Positions 44,301-58,000 of a stretch of DNA of 64,000 nucleotides are shown here, one piece after another; position 1 is the stretch's first letter, and each line of letters opens with the position of its first letter. The notes beneath the pieces are model-generated. The model searched no databases. It had not been told where the DNA came from and saw only the letters and a program-made list of their open reading frames with translations. The stretch is from Microplitis mediator (Eukaryota > Arthropoda > Insecta > Hymenoptera > Braconidae). Position numbers and translations under genes: made by a program. The DNA lies in NCBI RefSeq assembly GCF_029852145.1, contig NC_079975.1, positions 19,535,364 to 19,599,363 on the forward strand, in the 5' to 3' direction.

Positions 44301-46915
44301 ACGTACAAACTGTATTTGAGGTGTTTATATACAGCTTCTCGTGAATCTGACACTACTAGCTCAGATTGAGACTCGTTTTTATGAATTTTACCCGAACTGG
44401 CCTTACAAATTACACTAATACTAGTACCTAACCTAATTTGGTGTTCAGTGAATGCTCCTTGATGGTGATGGAACTGGCTGATTTGTGGTTCTCTAGAATA
44501 ACCCTCTCGGACCCGTGATAGCTGCTCTCAGCAGCGGATTCTCTTACTCTTAATTGTATGAGATGGATAGGAAAAACAGGCGAATTCACTCAAACACTGG
44601 TTTAATGTTAATAGAATAGACGTTTATTTAACTAACGGTATTCTATTTGCCACAACGCACACACACTGATCACAATTATCTGGTATTGGTTGACTAAGTG
44701 TTTCCAAATACCACAAAATGTTACTGTAACTACTTCTGCAGGACCTTTATCAACGTACTAGATAACATCCTGATTTGACCCGATAATAGTACAATACTAA
44801 ATGATTGCTGTATTAATTAACTAACTGTAATTAATACACTGAATATAAGACCGAATTAACTAACTGTAATTTACTATAACGTCTTAATATTTCTGACTTT
44901 ATATCTGGAATGAGACTAAATGTTCTCAAATGTAAGCTACTCATTACAAGACTACACGCTTTTAAAGTAGTTGATCGTGACTGATGGTATTAGACCAAGC
45001 CGCAGAAGGTACCAAAAGTGCGTCTGCACGCTTTTTTATAGCCTTCGCGCCATACTTAGCTACGTGATAATTACCATCCCGAATTATTCCGGAGGTGCAC
45101 GATCCCACATCGTAACAATGTATGTAAGTGTTTGATATACTTTGTCTATACCATATTTTCGAAATGACTCATAGGAATCAAACTGATTGTTTTTGTTTCC
45201 ATGTAGAAATAAATAACAGGCTAACGCTTGGTCCAAATTGGTGCCAAGTCTCGTGAAATGTGAGTCTAGCTTGGTTGCCAAAAGCTAGACCCTATCCTTT
45301 TTAAACTATGGGATGATGTCCTCGGCTCAAGCTTAGTAACCAAGGCTACGGCCAATCTTGGAGATTAAGCGTATACTAAGTGTTAAAATGAAAAAAAAAT
45401 TACAAAGCCTGAACAAAGACATTACTTAAAATGATAAAAAAATTGATTAATTTAAATAATCATGATTTTACATTATTAATTTCATCTGTTAGAAACAAAT
45501 TGATGCAATGATTATCAGTGGGTTGCAGTGTACATCCTCTGTAGCGACCTTTTACATTTTTGTCTTTTTAACTGCCTTCTTTCTAGTATCTGCTATATCC
45601 TACTATTGGCTCTTCTACTTATCATCTACCTTTTCGTGGAGGAAAAAGGAAGCTCGCCTTGCTATTAATACCTGTCTTTCATACCCTGCCTTACTCATCT
45701 AACTCCTTACACGCGTTTTATACTTTTATTCAAAATTTCTATTACATCATAATTAACGACGTTCACACCGTAATTGATACTAAAAAGCTTCAGACTTTGC
45801 GTTATTTGATTGAAGTATTATTTTTTAAATGAAATTTCCGATGCTACATCGTAAGAATTATGATTTTAAAGGTATAGTCCACCACTACAATAATCAATCG
45901 GAAAAATTACAATCATAGCATCGTAAATTTAACTGGAATTTTTTTCTGTGTACTGATTTTTTGTCACTCGGGTTCAAATCAAAACTAAATTAATTCTTCG
46001 ACTAGTAAATGGCTAGTGCATCAAGCTTTTTCTACCATTTGTATAAATACTTCATTAGTATTCATTACAAACTTATCAGACATTGCTCAGTTTATATGAA
46101 TTACATGCAATTCATGATTGTTTCATTTTGTTGTAATCGCAGAATGTGGAGAAACTTTACGATATTCTAATGGAACTTTTGGATCATCAAATAATTCACT
46201 TATTATTGGTGAATATTGTCAATGGAGAATTACGGCAGCCCATGGAGAGAAAATTGCTCTTGTTATTACATCATTAAGTGTTCCAAGAAAAAGTAATTGT
46301 CCATCAGATTACTTAGAAATCATCGATGGATATTCGTTGAGAAGCCCTGTTCTAGGTTCACTATTTTCTTACACAAATTAAAAAAACAACAAACTCATAT
46401 TGATAAACGAAATTATTTTTACAGCACGTTTGTGTGGAAAAGGGAAAGTTTTGCAGCCATTAATTTCTACTTCTAATCATATGTTAGTAGAATACAAAAG
46501 AAAAACATTTAATAAAAAGAACTATGGTTTTACAGCTAATTATTATAAAATCTGTGGTGGTGATATAAATATTAACGACGAGGACAAATATTATTATTTA
46601 GAATCACCAAATTATCCCCATAAGTACGAAGCCAATAAAAAATGTATTTGGCATATAAATGCACCCCGAAATCGAAAAATTTCAGTCGTGTTCGACTACT
46701 TCAAACTTGAAAATTCTGTTGATTGTAAGAATGATTTTCTAGAAATACGAGACGGGAATGGTGATGATTATTCTTCCCCGCTCATTGGAATTTATTGCCA
46801 TAAAAATAGTCCGAGGAAAGTACTTTCAACAGATAATAAATTATTTATTAAATTTGTTAGCAATGATGAAATTGAAAAAAATGGATTTTCGGCCATCATT
46901 AATGTGAAACACTAA
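41370..46915 (+). CDS. Astacin-2: secreted astacin metalloprotease with two CUB domains, five exons
   Basis: Exons 41370..41671, 43499..43677, 43745..43975, 46143..46355 and 46425..46915 join in phases 2,1,1,1 into 471 codons. The N terminus is hydrophobic (signal peptide), with a furin-like RVKR near residue 34 before the mature enzyme, whose start includes [12 protein letters not shown]. Exon 2 begins with the astacin GCESYVGR stretch and carries [20 protein letters not shown] (His130, Glu131, His134, His140); exon 3 has the Met-turn SIMHY. Cysteines typical of the astacin fold are in place (STC, GCE, GGGC, YEC). Exons 4 and 5 encode CUB domains with four cysteines each. Exons 2 and 3 are the same length as in astacin-1: a tandem duplicate. 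Intron 1 holds a 660-nt MITE and intron 3 a solo LTR. No disruption seen. Confidence 0.88.
41848..42507. mobile_element. ACACTGTAAAAAAT element with TG-repeat core, intact copy (astacin-2 intron 1)
   Basis: Left ACACTGTAAAAAATCCGGAG and inverted right GAATTTTTTACAGTGT. GGAGTGAAT arrays lie on both sides of a (TGTG)n core at 42080-42240. Same order, opposite orientation, as 35264-36080. Confidence 0.88.
42508..43498. other. Astacin-2 intron 1, remainder
   Basis: AT-rich with no gene. 43230-43455 is dense in ATATATGATCCATAT words and ends CATCGGG, like the end of the 40361-40739 MITE, so it may be a degenerate relative. Confidence 0.4.
44285..45117. mobile_element. Solo LTR with 4-bp target-site duplication
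   Basis: Starts TGTTACGTTAGGG and ends CCACATCGTAACA, giving a 7-nt inverted TGTTACG/CGTAACA and the standard TG..CA ends. ATGT occurs directly before (44281-44284) and directly after (45118-45121), as expected for a target-site duplication of a Gypsy-type element. A TTTTTTATAGCC box lies at about 45030. No internal retroviral region, so recombined to a solo LTR. Lies in astacin-2 intron 3; strand not established. Confidence 0.75.
45122..46142. other. Astacin-2 intron 3, remainder
   Basis: No gene found. The frame at 45508..45702 is hydrophobic but has no recognisable motif and probably is not coding. Confidence 0.4.
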
Positions 46916-47451
46916 TGAAGAAATATTAATATAGGGTAGATTAAGCAGATTAGAAGTTTAAAAAATAGAAAATCTGTTATGATTTTAATATTATATTTTC
47001 AATAACAATTAAAATTTTCAGTACCCGAGTAAAAATGAAATTAAAATTTAACTTTAATTTTATTTATTTAATGTAGCATATGAAATTTCGCATATTCCGA
47101 TAGTATATCCTTTCAAAAATAACGTACTCGAATTTCAAGTGCATGTCTCAAATAGTTTTTTTGAGTTACAGCCATCTGGAGACCAGCCGCTCATCGGTTC
47201 TCAAAACTACATTTTCCAAAATTGCTAAAGTTATAGCTCGAAAACAAATCATCCAATCATTTTGATTCTTATTGCAGCTTCTTTTATATATGCTTCTCCA
47301 TATCAAGAAATTCTATTTTTTAGATCAAATAGAAAATGTAATTTCGGCATGCCAAAAATATTTTAATTTTCGCGAGAAATTTGATACTTTTTTTTTTAAA
47401 ACTCCGAGATTTTGTTAAATTTCAATTTTTCTTTTCGATCGAGGGTCATGG

Positions 47452-47965
47452 TACACGGAGAGAAAAATATCGCCAGATTAAGTATACGTATCGCTATTCT
47501 GGCTATACGCTGTATAGTCATCTTACTTAACGATACGCCGTATAGCCAATTCAGCTATACAGAGTATCCTCACAATGTATCGTCAAAATGACGATCCGTA
47601 TCCTTATTTTAGGCGTTTTATGAATCGCTGACATGACTATTGCGCAAAATCTGTATTTAGGCATCCGGCAACCGAAAACGATGATACGTATAGCCAATTT
47701 AGCTGTACGGATCCTGACGCTGGCGATACAGATACCTATATCAACGAAACTACATATCGTTACAAAGGCTATTCGTCGTATTGTTAAATTAAATAAACGA
47801 ATACTTATCTTAACCTAAATACGTATCTTTATTTTAACGATACTATAGATTATTAAATTAATATGAGAGTATTCCTAAATTAGGTATACGGATCGTTATT
47901 CTGACGATACGTCGTTTGAGGATACATTGGATAATCATTCTGGCGATATTTTTCTCTCTGTGTAC
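47452..47965. mobile_element. TIR element, ACACGGAGAGAAAAATATCG family, copy 2
   Basis: Left TACACGGAGAGAAAAATATC and inverted right GATATTTTTCTCTCTGTGTA. The interior matches 24345-24952 in words and order but without the nested palindrome. Confidence 0.85.
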
Positions 47966-48163
47966 GGAAAAACTTTTTGGTTTTTGTGATTTCATGTTCT
48001 GAGAGGGTTGCTATCGATAGCTTGATACCGATAGTAATTTGACAATTGAAATTATTGAAATTTGCTGCCCGAATTTGCCGACAATTTGACAGCAAAAGTC
48101 GGAAAGAAAAATTTGCGGTTGATTTTTTTTCAATTCAGAGGTAAATTTATTTACTTGAAAAAA

Positions 48164-48388
48164 CCCTACTAAAAGTTTTTTTGAATTTTTCGTCAAATGT
48201 CTACCAACTTCGGGTTTTTCCGTTTTTGACGACAATTTGTATACAACTTTTGAAGTGAATTTGCATTCTAATTCGGGTAATAAGTTTACGTCAAATTGTA
48301 CAGTAACCTGTATACAAATTGTCGTTAAAAAGGAAAAAGCCTGAAGTTGACGGACATTTGACGAAAAATTCAAGGAAACTTTTGTAGA
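48164..48388. mobile_element. Hairpin element with GAATTTTTCGTCAAATGTC arms
   Basis: Arms of about 85 nt: TTTGAATTTTTCGTCAAATG..ACGACAATTTGTATACA inverted with small mismatches across 48300-48388. Upstream 48040-48130 has related GACAATTTGAC words. Confidence 0.8.
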
Positions 48389-48619
48389 ATAAACTTTTGC
48401 TAAGCAAACTGTGCTATTAGGGTCAGACCTGCGTTGAACAAAAAAGTTGTAATTTTATCCGGAGTGTAATCTAATGTACTAGGGACATTATATTTGAAGG
48501 AACTAAACAGGTTTTTTATTGACGAAAAAATCCCGGTGACTGCTGGGCTCGAATCCGTATTTAATATTTATTTTTTGAAGCAACAAAGAATATTATTATT
48601 GTTGAAGCCGATTGTTATT

Positions 48620-48773
48620 ACCCTGTTTAGAAAATCTCATAGAATCCAATAAATTCTTATAAATTCCCATAGAAATTTTATAAGAATGAATGAGTTCTAT
48701 GAGAAGTGCTATAGTTAAGTATAGGGCCTTATACATACAGCTATAAGAATCTATCGGATTTTTTAAGCAGGGT
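48620..48773. mobile_element. 154-nt MITE with ACCCTGYTTA ends
   Basis: ACCCTGTTTAGAAAATCTCA and the right end read inward, ACCCTGCTTAAAAAATCCGA, are inverted, followed by TAGAATCC/TAGATTCT. Downstream of the Unc13-4-like gene. Confidence 0.8.
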
Positions 48774-49027
48774 ACTGTTGAGAAAAAAGAATAAGCAGTA
48801 AAAATAGATGCCAATTCAATACAAAAATTTTTTTTTAAATTTTATTAAAAACAATATAATATATATTCAACTATAAATAAATTTGCATACAATATATATT
48901 TGTAATATTGCAATAATAATAATAATAATATTTAACTTATACAACAAATGTTATTTACAAAAAATATTCAAATATTTAAAGTATTTTGTTACGTTTTTTT
49001 TATTGTTTCGTAAAAATATCGATAAAA

Positions 49028-52000
49028 TTATCTTGAATTTAACTTCGCATTGAATTTAGCAATGAAATCCATCGCTTGATTATCTCCTTTTCGATGTTCT
49101 AAGGCACGAATTACATCAGTTGCTATAAATAAAAAATGTAATATTTTTATAAAATCTAATCATTATTTTATTGTTTTTATCTATAGAGTATTATTACTTT
49201 TATCCACTGGTCGTGATAATTTTAAATGAATTTGATCCAGAGAATCGATTCCAACATCATGACCGGTATCAGGAATATCACTAAACTGCAAAAATGCTTC
49301 TGCCATAAATCTAGTTCGTAGAAAATCTTTATCTTTAACATCAAAAACTACAATTGCATCCTCAATATTCCTTTGTTCTGGAGTCAAAGAACTGTAACAA
49401 AATATTAAATGAATGATATATTGACGATAGTATATGTGTGAAAAGGGATGAAAAAAGATAGTTTCAGTCAGAGGAGAAGTTGGCTGTGGATACGGGTTGG
49501 CATCACCCGCAGCAAAAAATTGTATTACAACCCTCGGCATAAATTTTAGTTTTCAATGGAAACTTCAAGTTTCAGTATCAGTATCAGCCAGTCAAAAACT
49601 TATTGATTGAAATCTAATTTGCAACTCACAATTAAACAGAAACAATTAATAATATTTTTTATTTACACACGCAGAGAATTTTTGGGTAAAAATTACCTAT
49701 AAAGTTTGGTGCTGTGAGGACATCTAGCCAGTATCTAAATTTTTACTATGTTGTTAGTTGAAAATACCTTTCATTTACATGCTGTCAAATAGTTTCTTTT
49801 ACAATGTGCATGCGAAAAATTTAGATACTTTTCACATGTCCTCGCAGTATTATGTTTTTTCGGTAATTTTTACTAAAAATTTCTCTGCGTGCACTTTTTT
49901 AACTTCCTGCTATAAAAATTGAAAATTTTCCAAAAAAGGAAAGTTATTTCTTTCGGTGCGATTTCTAGATGGACGTCCGCGCTCTGCGTGTATGTTTGTG
50001 TATGCGTGGGTTTATAAACTAATTTTTGTCGTACGATAACTTTGGAACGAATCAATCGGATTGAACGTGCTCGGCGGCAGTCAAAAGGGCTCATCAAGTC
50101 TTATATCTAGTAGATTTTGAAGTCGGTTGGTCAAATATTTCACGAGTTATACAAAAAACAAAGTTTTTTTTTTTTGAGGTTTTTTCGTATAATTCCTAAA
50201 TCACTTGCTTTATTTACTTCAAAATGAAATCAGCTTTAAGTCTTGACAAGCCCTTTCGACTGCCACCAAGTACGCTCAAATCGGTTGATTCGTTCTAAAG
50301 ATATCGTATGACAAAAGGTGATTTTTTTTAGCTAAATGTATTTTTTAGATCGAACCACAAAATAACTATTTTTGTTCTCAACGAGGTCAAAGTTTAGAAA
50401 TAATAACGTTTTCGAGCTTCCTGAGCTCGAAAACAGAGCAAAGTTTTGGGGTTGGCCCACAGTATCGAGCGATTTTCAAATTTTTTTTATAAAAATCAAT
50501 CATTAGTGTTCTGAAATATATGATGATAGACAAATGAAAAGTATCAAAGCTGAAATCAAAAGTGAAACTGGCGTTTAGCGGGTAGAATCATTATTTGTTT
50601 CTTACCAAGAGATGAAACGAATTTGTTTTTGCTCGCTGACTTGAAGCATTCACAATTTACGCATTCGTTTATATTTTCCCGCGGCATTGGGCAAAAATTA
50701 GTTTATTTCTACTGACTGTACAGACATTAAAATTTAAAGTCACGATACTTGTATCATGAAAACAAGTATTTACTTCGGAAAACTTTTTTTTTTTTTTGTA
50801 AATACTTACATGTTAACAGTCTCATCAAAAAGAGGAAAAAGTGTTTCTTTCTGCACATGAGTTTTCGGCAATTTTACGTCACAGAATTTTTCCTCCGGCA
50901 ATAGTCTTATTTTTACGTAGGAATCACATTTTCCTGAAATCCCAAAAAAAATATCATCTTTAATTAAAAGTACAGAATGATTTCAAACTAATACCCTATA
51001 TGGATCCCATAGACGAAGTTCATGCACGGTGAAGGTGATTTTAAATTATCTACGAATTAATTATGAATTTTTATATTATCCCATCATATAAAAAATCAAG
51101 TTTATATTCTTTATGTATACGTGTCATGCAACCCTTATTTTCATGTAAAGTGAATAAAAATAAATTAGAAAATGGACAAGCATAACAGAGTAATTGATAG
51201 AGAGGAGCATAACAATTTGCATGACATTCGCTTTACATACTTGTCTTCATCTCTTTCAGTCTTTTAGTCGGTTGTTTACTCTTTGAATGTAGTTTGCGCT
51301 CAAGAGTAGACAGCTTGCCTATTAAATCTCCTATAAAATTTAAAGAAAACATCATTCCCGACTACCAAGTTATTTATTTACCATCAAATTATTATCTCAG
51401 CATAGGCGGGGTCTATTTTATCGACTACAAGTACCGTCATACCAACTTCCAGACTAAAATATTTTTAAATTATTATCTTTTTTTCAATAACCAGTAAAAT
51501 AGTTAAGCCATTCACTACCCAGCAGTAAACCACTAGTTATAACCATATTTAACTAAAACACAGTTTAACAGAAATATTCTTTGCCATCGTATCCAAATGC
51601 ATTCGAGTAATTCTACGAAACTCGGTTAACTTTGCTGTCGAATTTTGATCATGCAATTCAAATTTTTCTTGCCGGTCCGGCATAATAATTTTCCTGAACA
51701 ATAATTTATTTAGTATACACATAGAAAAAAATTCACGTCCGTAGCAAAAATGCTTTTTTAAGTACAGTCGAGTCGCGTTATGAACCCACCTTCAGGGCTG
51801 TCGAGGAATGTAATTCTAAAAATTTCTGTACCCCCATTTCTGCTAAGTAGTCGATTATGTTTTCCCTACTTTACAAGTGTGTGAGTTCGTACGTGATTAT
51901 TTTCATAGTCGCGTTATGAGTCCGCCCGGTTGATAAGTCCGCACTTAATTCCGTATTTAATTTATAATTAATTATTTAATTATTTATTATAATAATACGT

Positions 52001-55000
52001 ATTCAATGATTGAACCCTGGTTAAAAATATTGATTGAAAAGAATTGAGAAGCGGTCACTCCATGCAAACTGTATATCTATATATACAAACAAAAAAATTG
52101 AAATCAATTGAAATTATTGAAAAGAATTCGAATTTATCACTATTAATTATTTTCAATCAATATTTTTAAACAGGGAAAGTTGTGTTTTGTATTTTATTAA
52201 AAACTAAAACGTATAATTAATTAATATTTAGATAACTCTACCGATGCCCAGTTTCTCGAGCTTTTTTGGGTCTTACAGACTACCTAGAAGCTATTGTAGA
52301 CAAAAATGTTTTCGATATAGTTTAATTGTTTTATTGCCGGTTTTGAAAGGTTCTATCTACGATTTACGATTACGCAAGTCTTATTTGCGTTTTCGTACGT
52401 CAACTACGTCTAAAATACGTCTTACGACTATTTACGTCTTCAAAGGTTGAATTTACGTTTTCAACGTCTTGTACGTTCAATCTACGATTTAAATTTCGAC
52501 TCGGGTAAGTCTACATTTAACCAAAGTGAATTACAAATAATTAACTGCAAAACTGTTTATTCCGAGACTGACAAATTCACTGGCCCACCCCATATTTGTA
52601 ACATTTACATGTCACTAAAACTAAATTCAAAATAGCTTACCAACAACAAAAGTTATCTGTTCATAAAATTAAGCCGTTTTTTTTTTTTTAAATAAAACGT
52701 ATTATCATTTTTTTAAAACTGTTTATAATCGAAAATTAAAGCATTTCACTCCATTTTGTCCTATAAATAATTTGTATTCGTACCCATTTCATGTTGTTTA
52801 TAAGAATTAAATTTCCTCAGTAGCAACTGAAATACTTGTTTAGACACCGAGCGAACTGAATTTTGCGAAACTACCCATTTATAAAACAATTTAGTTGAAG
52901 ACACGTTATTATGCTTCAACGCATAGTGTAAAATCAAGTATTCAACTCACCATTACTATCCATAGGGCGGAGATTTCGGGCATTTAGAATTTGTACATTC
53001 AATGAATTGCTGATGAATTGGGCACGAACGGTGAGCATTCCAAGGGAAGCTTCCTTAATATTTTTTTGTTCTTGTGCCCGTTCCAAATGATACCGATGAA
53101 TCAATTCCGCTGTTTCAAGTCCATGAAGACTAAGAAGCCGTTCTATTTTTTCCAAAATTTGTACATTTGCAGTCTCATCAGCACCCAAATTGAAAAATCT
53201 TATTAATGTATGTAAAGTACGATTAAGATTTGAATAAAATGATGGAGGTCTACGTTTTTCCAAATTTGAATGCACGAGTCTATACAAAGTTTCTGACATT
53301 ATTTCCCAGATAACCAAAAGAACACGTTCAAAATTATCTTCATTAAGATTATCATGCAATGTCGTGATATTTGAATCTAAATACTGTAGCAAGCGATCCA
53401 TTGCATTGCTCGTAGTGTCTATTAACTCAGCGCCTTCCATCAAATATCTACTCATAGCAGGCTGCATTTTACTTGCTACAACTTCAAGTAATTCGATAAT
53501 TTTATTTTTTACAGTGTCCGTAGTATTGTTGATGAGAAGTTGCAGAGTTTGTCGACAACGGTCAGCTTCCTGTTGAGTTTTGCTTTCACTTAGACTATCA
53601 ATGATGTCTTGGAGACCTAAATCATGAGTCAAGGGTTCGATTGAAGTTCTAATGTAGTCAATGTTATTGATAGCAAAGCACCAAGCATTTGATACTTCAA
53701 ATTTGTTGTCATAAACACTGCTATTGTTTTCTGAATTCTGAATTTGTAGATCAACTTTTTCAGCTTTTGACGCCATCATATCAGCATATGAAATCGTACA
53801 CTTACAGATATCATCTATTATCTTAGCAATAAAGGTGTAGGAGCCTTCGATGTCTGGCCAAGCTAATTGAGTCCAGAAGACTTTTATTTGGTAGAATATC
53901 GTTAAAGTATCAACGGCACTTGAACTGTACTGCACACTGGAGTCAACTGGTTGAAGTGTATCAAACTCAACAGCTCTTTCAATTCTTCTTAATGCTTTGT
54001 ACACAGATATATCTAACCAATGCGAAACTCCAGCTCTAAACCATTCGTGGTAGCTTTGAATTTTCATTTGATCAATTCCGTCAAGACAAAACATGTTACT
54101 TAAAACAGCGTATCGTTGTAGAGTGAGATACAGCTCAAATAATGTTGTCCCTAATGTAAGTTCTGCTTCATCGTGACTGTCAACTTCAATTCGTTTTAAT
54201 CGAAGACACACGTCTTCAATAATTACCATACACATATCACTTATTCGTTTTTCATACATGATGTAAAGTGTACGTGCGTAGGGAAAATTAATTTTTTTGA
54301 TAAACATACGGTCATAAATTTCCATTGCCCGCTGAAGATCTGCTCTAATTAATTGGATTACTTTTATTTGATACTTAAGTGCATCATCGTCACTATCACT
54401 TTCTGGAGTATTATTATTCAATATATGATCAAACCTATAAATAGAAATGTCATAGTTTAAATCAACTTTATTTTGCTCATAACTTAATAGTGATAACGTT
54501 TTTATTTATCGATGATAAGCAATAAATCTTGTGAAATTTTATTATAGAAACATTAATTATCTATCTTATTAAAAGAATAAGGAAGATTTTATGACAACTA
54601 TCTCTATAACAAAACTAATTAAATTCATAGAATTTGTTACTATAAAAAAGATCTTTTAGATCACTGTCGAAATATTTCACAAATATAAATCTACGAGAGA
54701 ATTATACGGCAATAATTAAAAAATTTAAGTATATGTTGGGTTTGAAAAGTATTTTACAGTTACGATTATAAAAAAAAACTTAAGATTTTAAGCCAGATAA
54801 GAATATTTGCCGCATTAAATTTTATAGCTAATAAAAATTTTAAAATACAATCTGGTAGCCGGAAGAGCAGCCAGATTTTTTAAAACAAATAATGTTTTTA
54901 TTTAAAAGTTATTATCACCTCAGTGGATCCGAATTACTGCATTTTACCGCAAAACACCGTAATTTACTGCAAATTTGTCGTAAAATGCCGCACTTAGGTA

Positions 55001-58000
55001 AACTACCGCACTTTTACCGTAAAATACCGCAGTATTGCTGCAAATCATTTGGTTAACGGCCGTAATTTCACTGTACATTTGCTGTAAAATGCGCTATTTT
55101 ACCTTAATTACCGTAAAATACCTATTTTCGGCAAATTACGGTAATTTACCGTAATTCGGATCTACTAGGGCAAGTTGTAGTAAAATTTTTAAACTGAATT
55201 CGATAGTAGTAAATATCATTTAAATTATTAAATAAAAAATCTGAATTGTACTATCTACCAATTATATGGCAAAATCTACAACTATATGACAAATCTACTT
55301 GTTCTCGTTAATAATACGCTATAACCTAAGACTTGTGTCACTAATGCAGGGCATACCGCACACCCTCGTTTTAATCATATGTATCGAAAATAGCTATATC
55401 CTATTTTTTATATAGTTAAAATTAAAAATTTAAGATCATAGATAGAACAATAAAATTTTCTTCGTGCAGGTACGTAGGGACTGAAGGTTCCTCAAAATAA
55501 ATAAATAAATAATTACCATTCAGCTCCGCCTTGAATTACTGAATACTCTAATGCCTTCATCACGTCAACTTTTGTATCATCTGGCTCAGGAAACCAGCCA
55601 AACATTTTTGTAGGAAATAATTCAAAATCCTCAGGAATTCGAAGTGAAGAAATAGATGATAGGATTCTAATAAAAAATTAAAAATTACCGTAAGCATTAA
55701 ATAAACTTTAATGATTTTAATAAATAAACTTACCCTAAAATAGCGCCCATTTGTGTCATAACATTTTTATCACCAGGAGAAAGTCTTCTTATTTTTCTAA
55801 TGCTATTTAAACACGAATAAATAATTTTTCTTGTAGCATCCCAGAATAATTTTTCTTCGTCTTTTGAAAACAAACAATTTTCCAACGGTCTGAGTAATTC
55901 GACAGCGACTTTATTAAAAACAGAAAAATGAAGCGGATGTTGTTGATGAATACGTGAGTATTCAACCCATTGCGCCAATGAAACATTTCTTGCTAACAAT
56001 CCACGTTGCGCACTATGTTGAAGAATCAAAGCTTCAGATGGAGCAGACCAACGACCACACCAACAATATTTTTCAACTTTTTCTGTTTCCAATTCATGAA
56101 GAAGTAAAATTCTAACTAGATGCCGATGCTCTTGTGCTGCAACTTGAGTATTATGTTCTGCACTGAATGCCAGTCTGAGTTTAACGACACCACGTCGTTT
56201 AGATTTATTTTTTTTTTCAAGTGAATACCATGTTGTGTGTCCAGTTACCGGAATGTCTTTCAATGGTATTTTACATCGACCAATAAATTCATTATCATGA
56301 CTACCAGTCGTCGCAGTAACTGCAATTTCTTTAGCTAGTTTTACTAATCCACGTACACCTTTAACATCTTTTACTTTGCTCATTTTTTCCGGTACCGTTT
56401 CAGCTGCATCAAAATCCCAAACTTCAAGACACAGAGTATCATTTTCGGCATCTTCTAGAGGTAATTCAAAATGTTCCTCCCAAACTGGAGTCAATGTTGT
56501 TGTCTTAACAGCCGTGTTGTATCTTCGAGTTGGTGCTGATTCAAGATAAAGTGCACAAAATGGATCACTTTTGCCATTTGAATCTTTTGAAATAAGCTCT
56601 TTAGCTTCGATTACTTCAACATTTAGATGCATTACCGGTGCCTAAAAATAGTTACATTCAATTTTAAATTACCATAAATTTCAATGAATGTAAATATAGA
56701 TTTCATATTTATGTATACACTTTATTTTTAGATGTAACAAGTATTCGTTTAATTTACCTCCATGTTTTGAGTTTCCTCTATAACTTGCGAATGTAACTCA
56801 TTGTCAACCTTGAAAGCTTGCTGCAGATGGTTAAGCAAAGCTTCCCGTCCACATTCATTTGTAACATCATAACCGATTTGGTGTTGCGTCATATAAACAA
56901 GAGCCGTATAAAGTTCTTCGATCTAATAACAAATAATGTAAACAATTTAAAATACTATTTAATTGTAGTTGACGTCATTAGAAAATTTATTGACATGAAA
57001 TTCTTTTATCTATTAATTGCACGTGCAAAATAATAAATATTTCAATCAAAACTATAAACTACAGATAAATAGGTTTAATAAAATACTCGGATCGTAAACA
57101 GCCAATCAAGTCACTGAAATAGGGGAGAAGGGCAAAACGGGGGAACCCCAAAATTTTATAACTAAATTTTTTTTTCAAATAGTTTTTGTGAAAATACTTT
57201 AGTAATTTGTTCTTGTAAAAAATTAGTATGAAATTAATTTGATTTCTTTTTTTATCAATTTACAATAAAAAAACATTCGGTGTGAAATTACTTCAGATGT
57301 ATTTCAATAATCAACTTGAGAATAATTACAATTTTTATAGTTTTGACATTAAATTAACTATTTACCTGAAGATCGGAACGTTTTTTGCTCAAGGAAAATG
57401 AAAAAAATTTATCTGATTTGATTACTAAAGGGTAACTTAAGGGGTAGTTCCGGAGTTTAGAGGTGACTTGTAATTCTCGGCTGACATACTAGCACCTATT
57501 ACACTGTTAAAAATAATTTAGAAATTACAATACAAAAGGAATTAAATTTTCATAACTAGATATTTGAATTGTATTTTCAATAAAAAAAGCTTCAAATTTA
57601 ATATACGTAATTTAATAATCAAGCTGGTATTTAAAATTAAGATAAAAAATATGAATTTTAATAAACGTACTTAAAATTTATACTTGTTTTTTAAATTTTC
57701 AAACCAAGTATTGAAAATTCTAAGACATATTGAATTTTAATATTTCCATTTGAAATTTCATAATACTTATTTGAAAATTCAAATGCTTCTATATAAAATT
57801 TCTGCGCGTGACGTGCTGCGCGTCCAGTAATCAAGGATTGTGTAGTGAAATATATAATACACTGTTAAAATAATTCTTTGAAATTTCAAAACATTGTATA
57901 CAACGCAATAAACACATACAATTGTGTTGGAAATTTCATTGTAACGATCGTATAGAATTTAAAATAAACACTTTTGAATTTTCAAATACACGCTTCAGAT

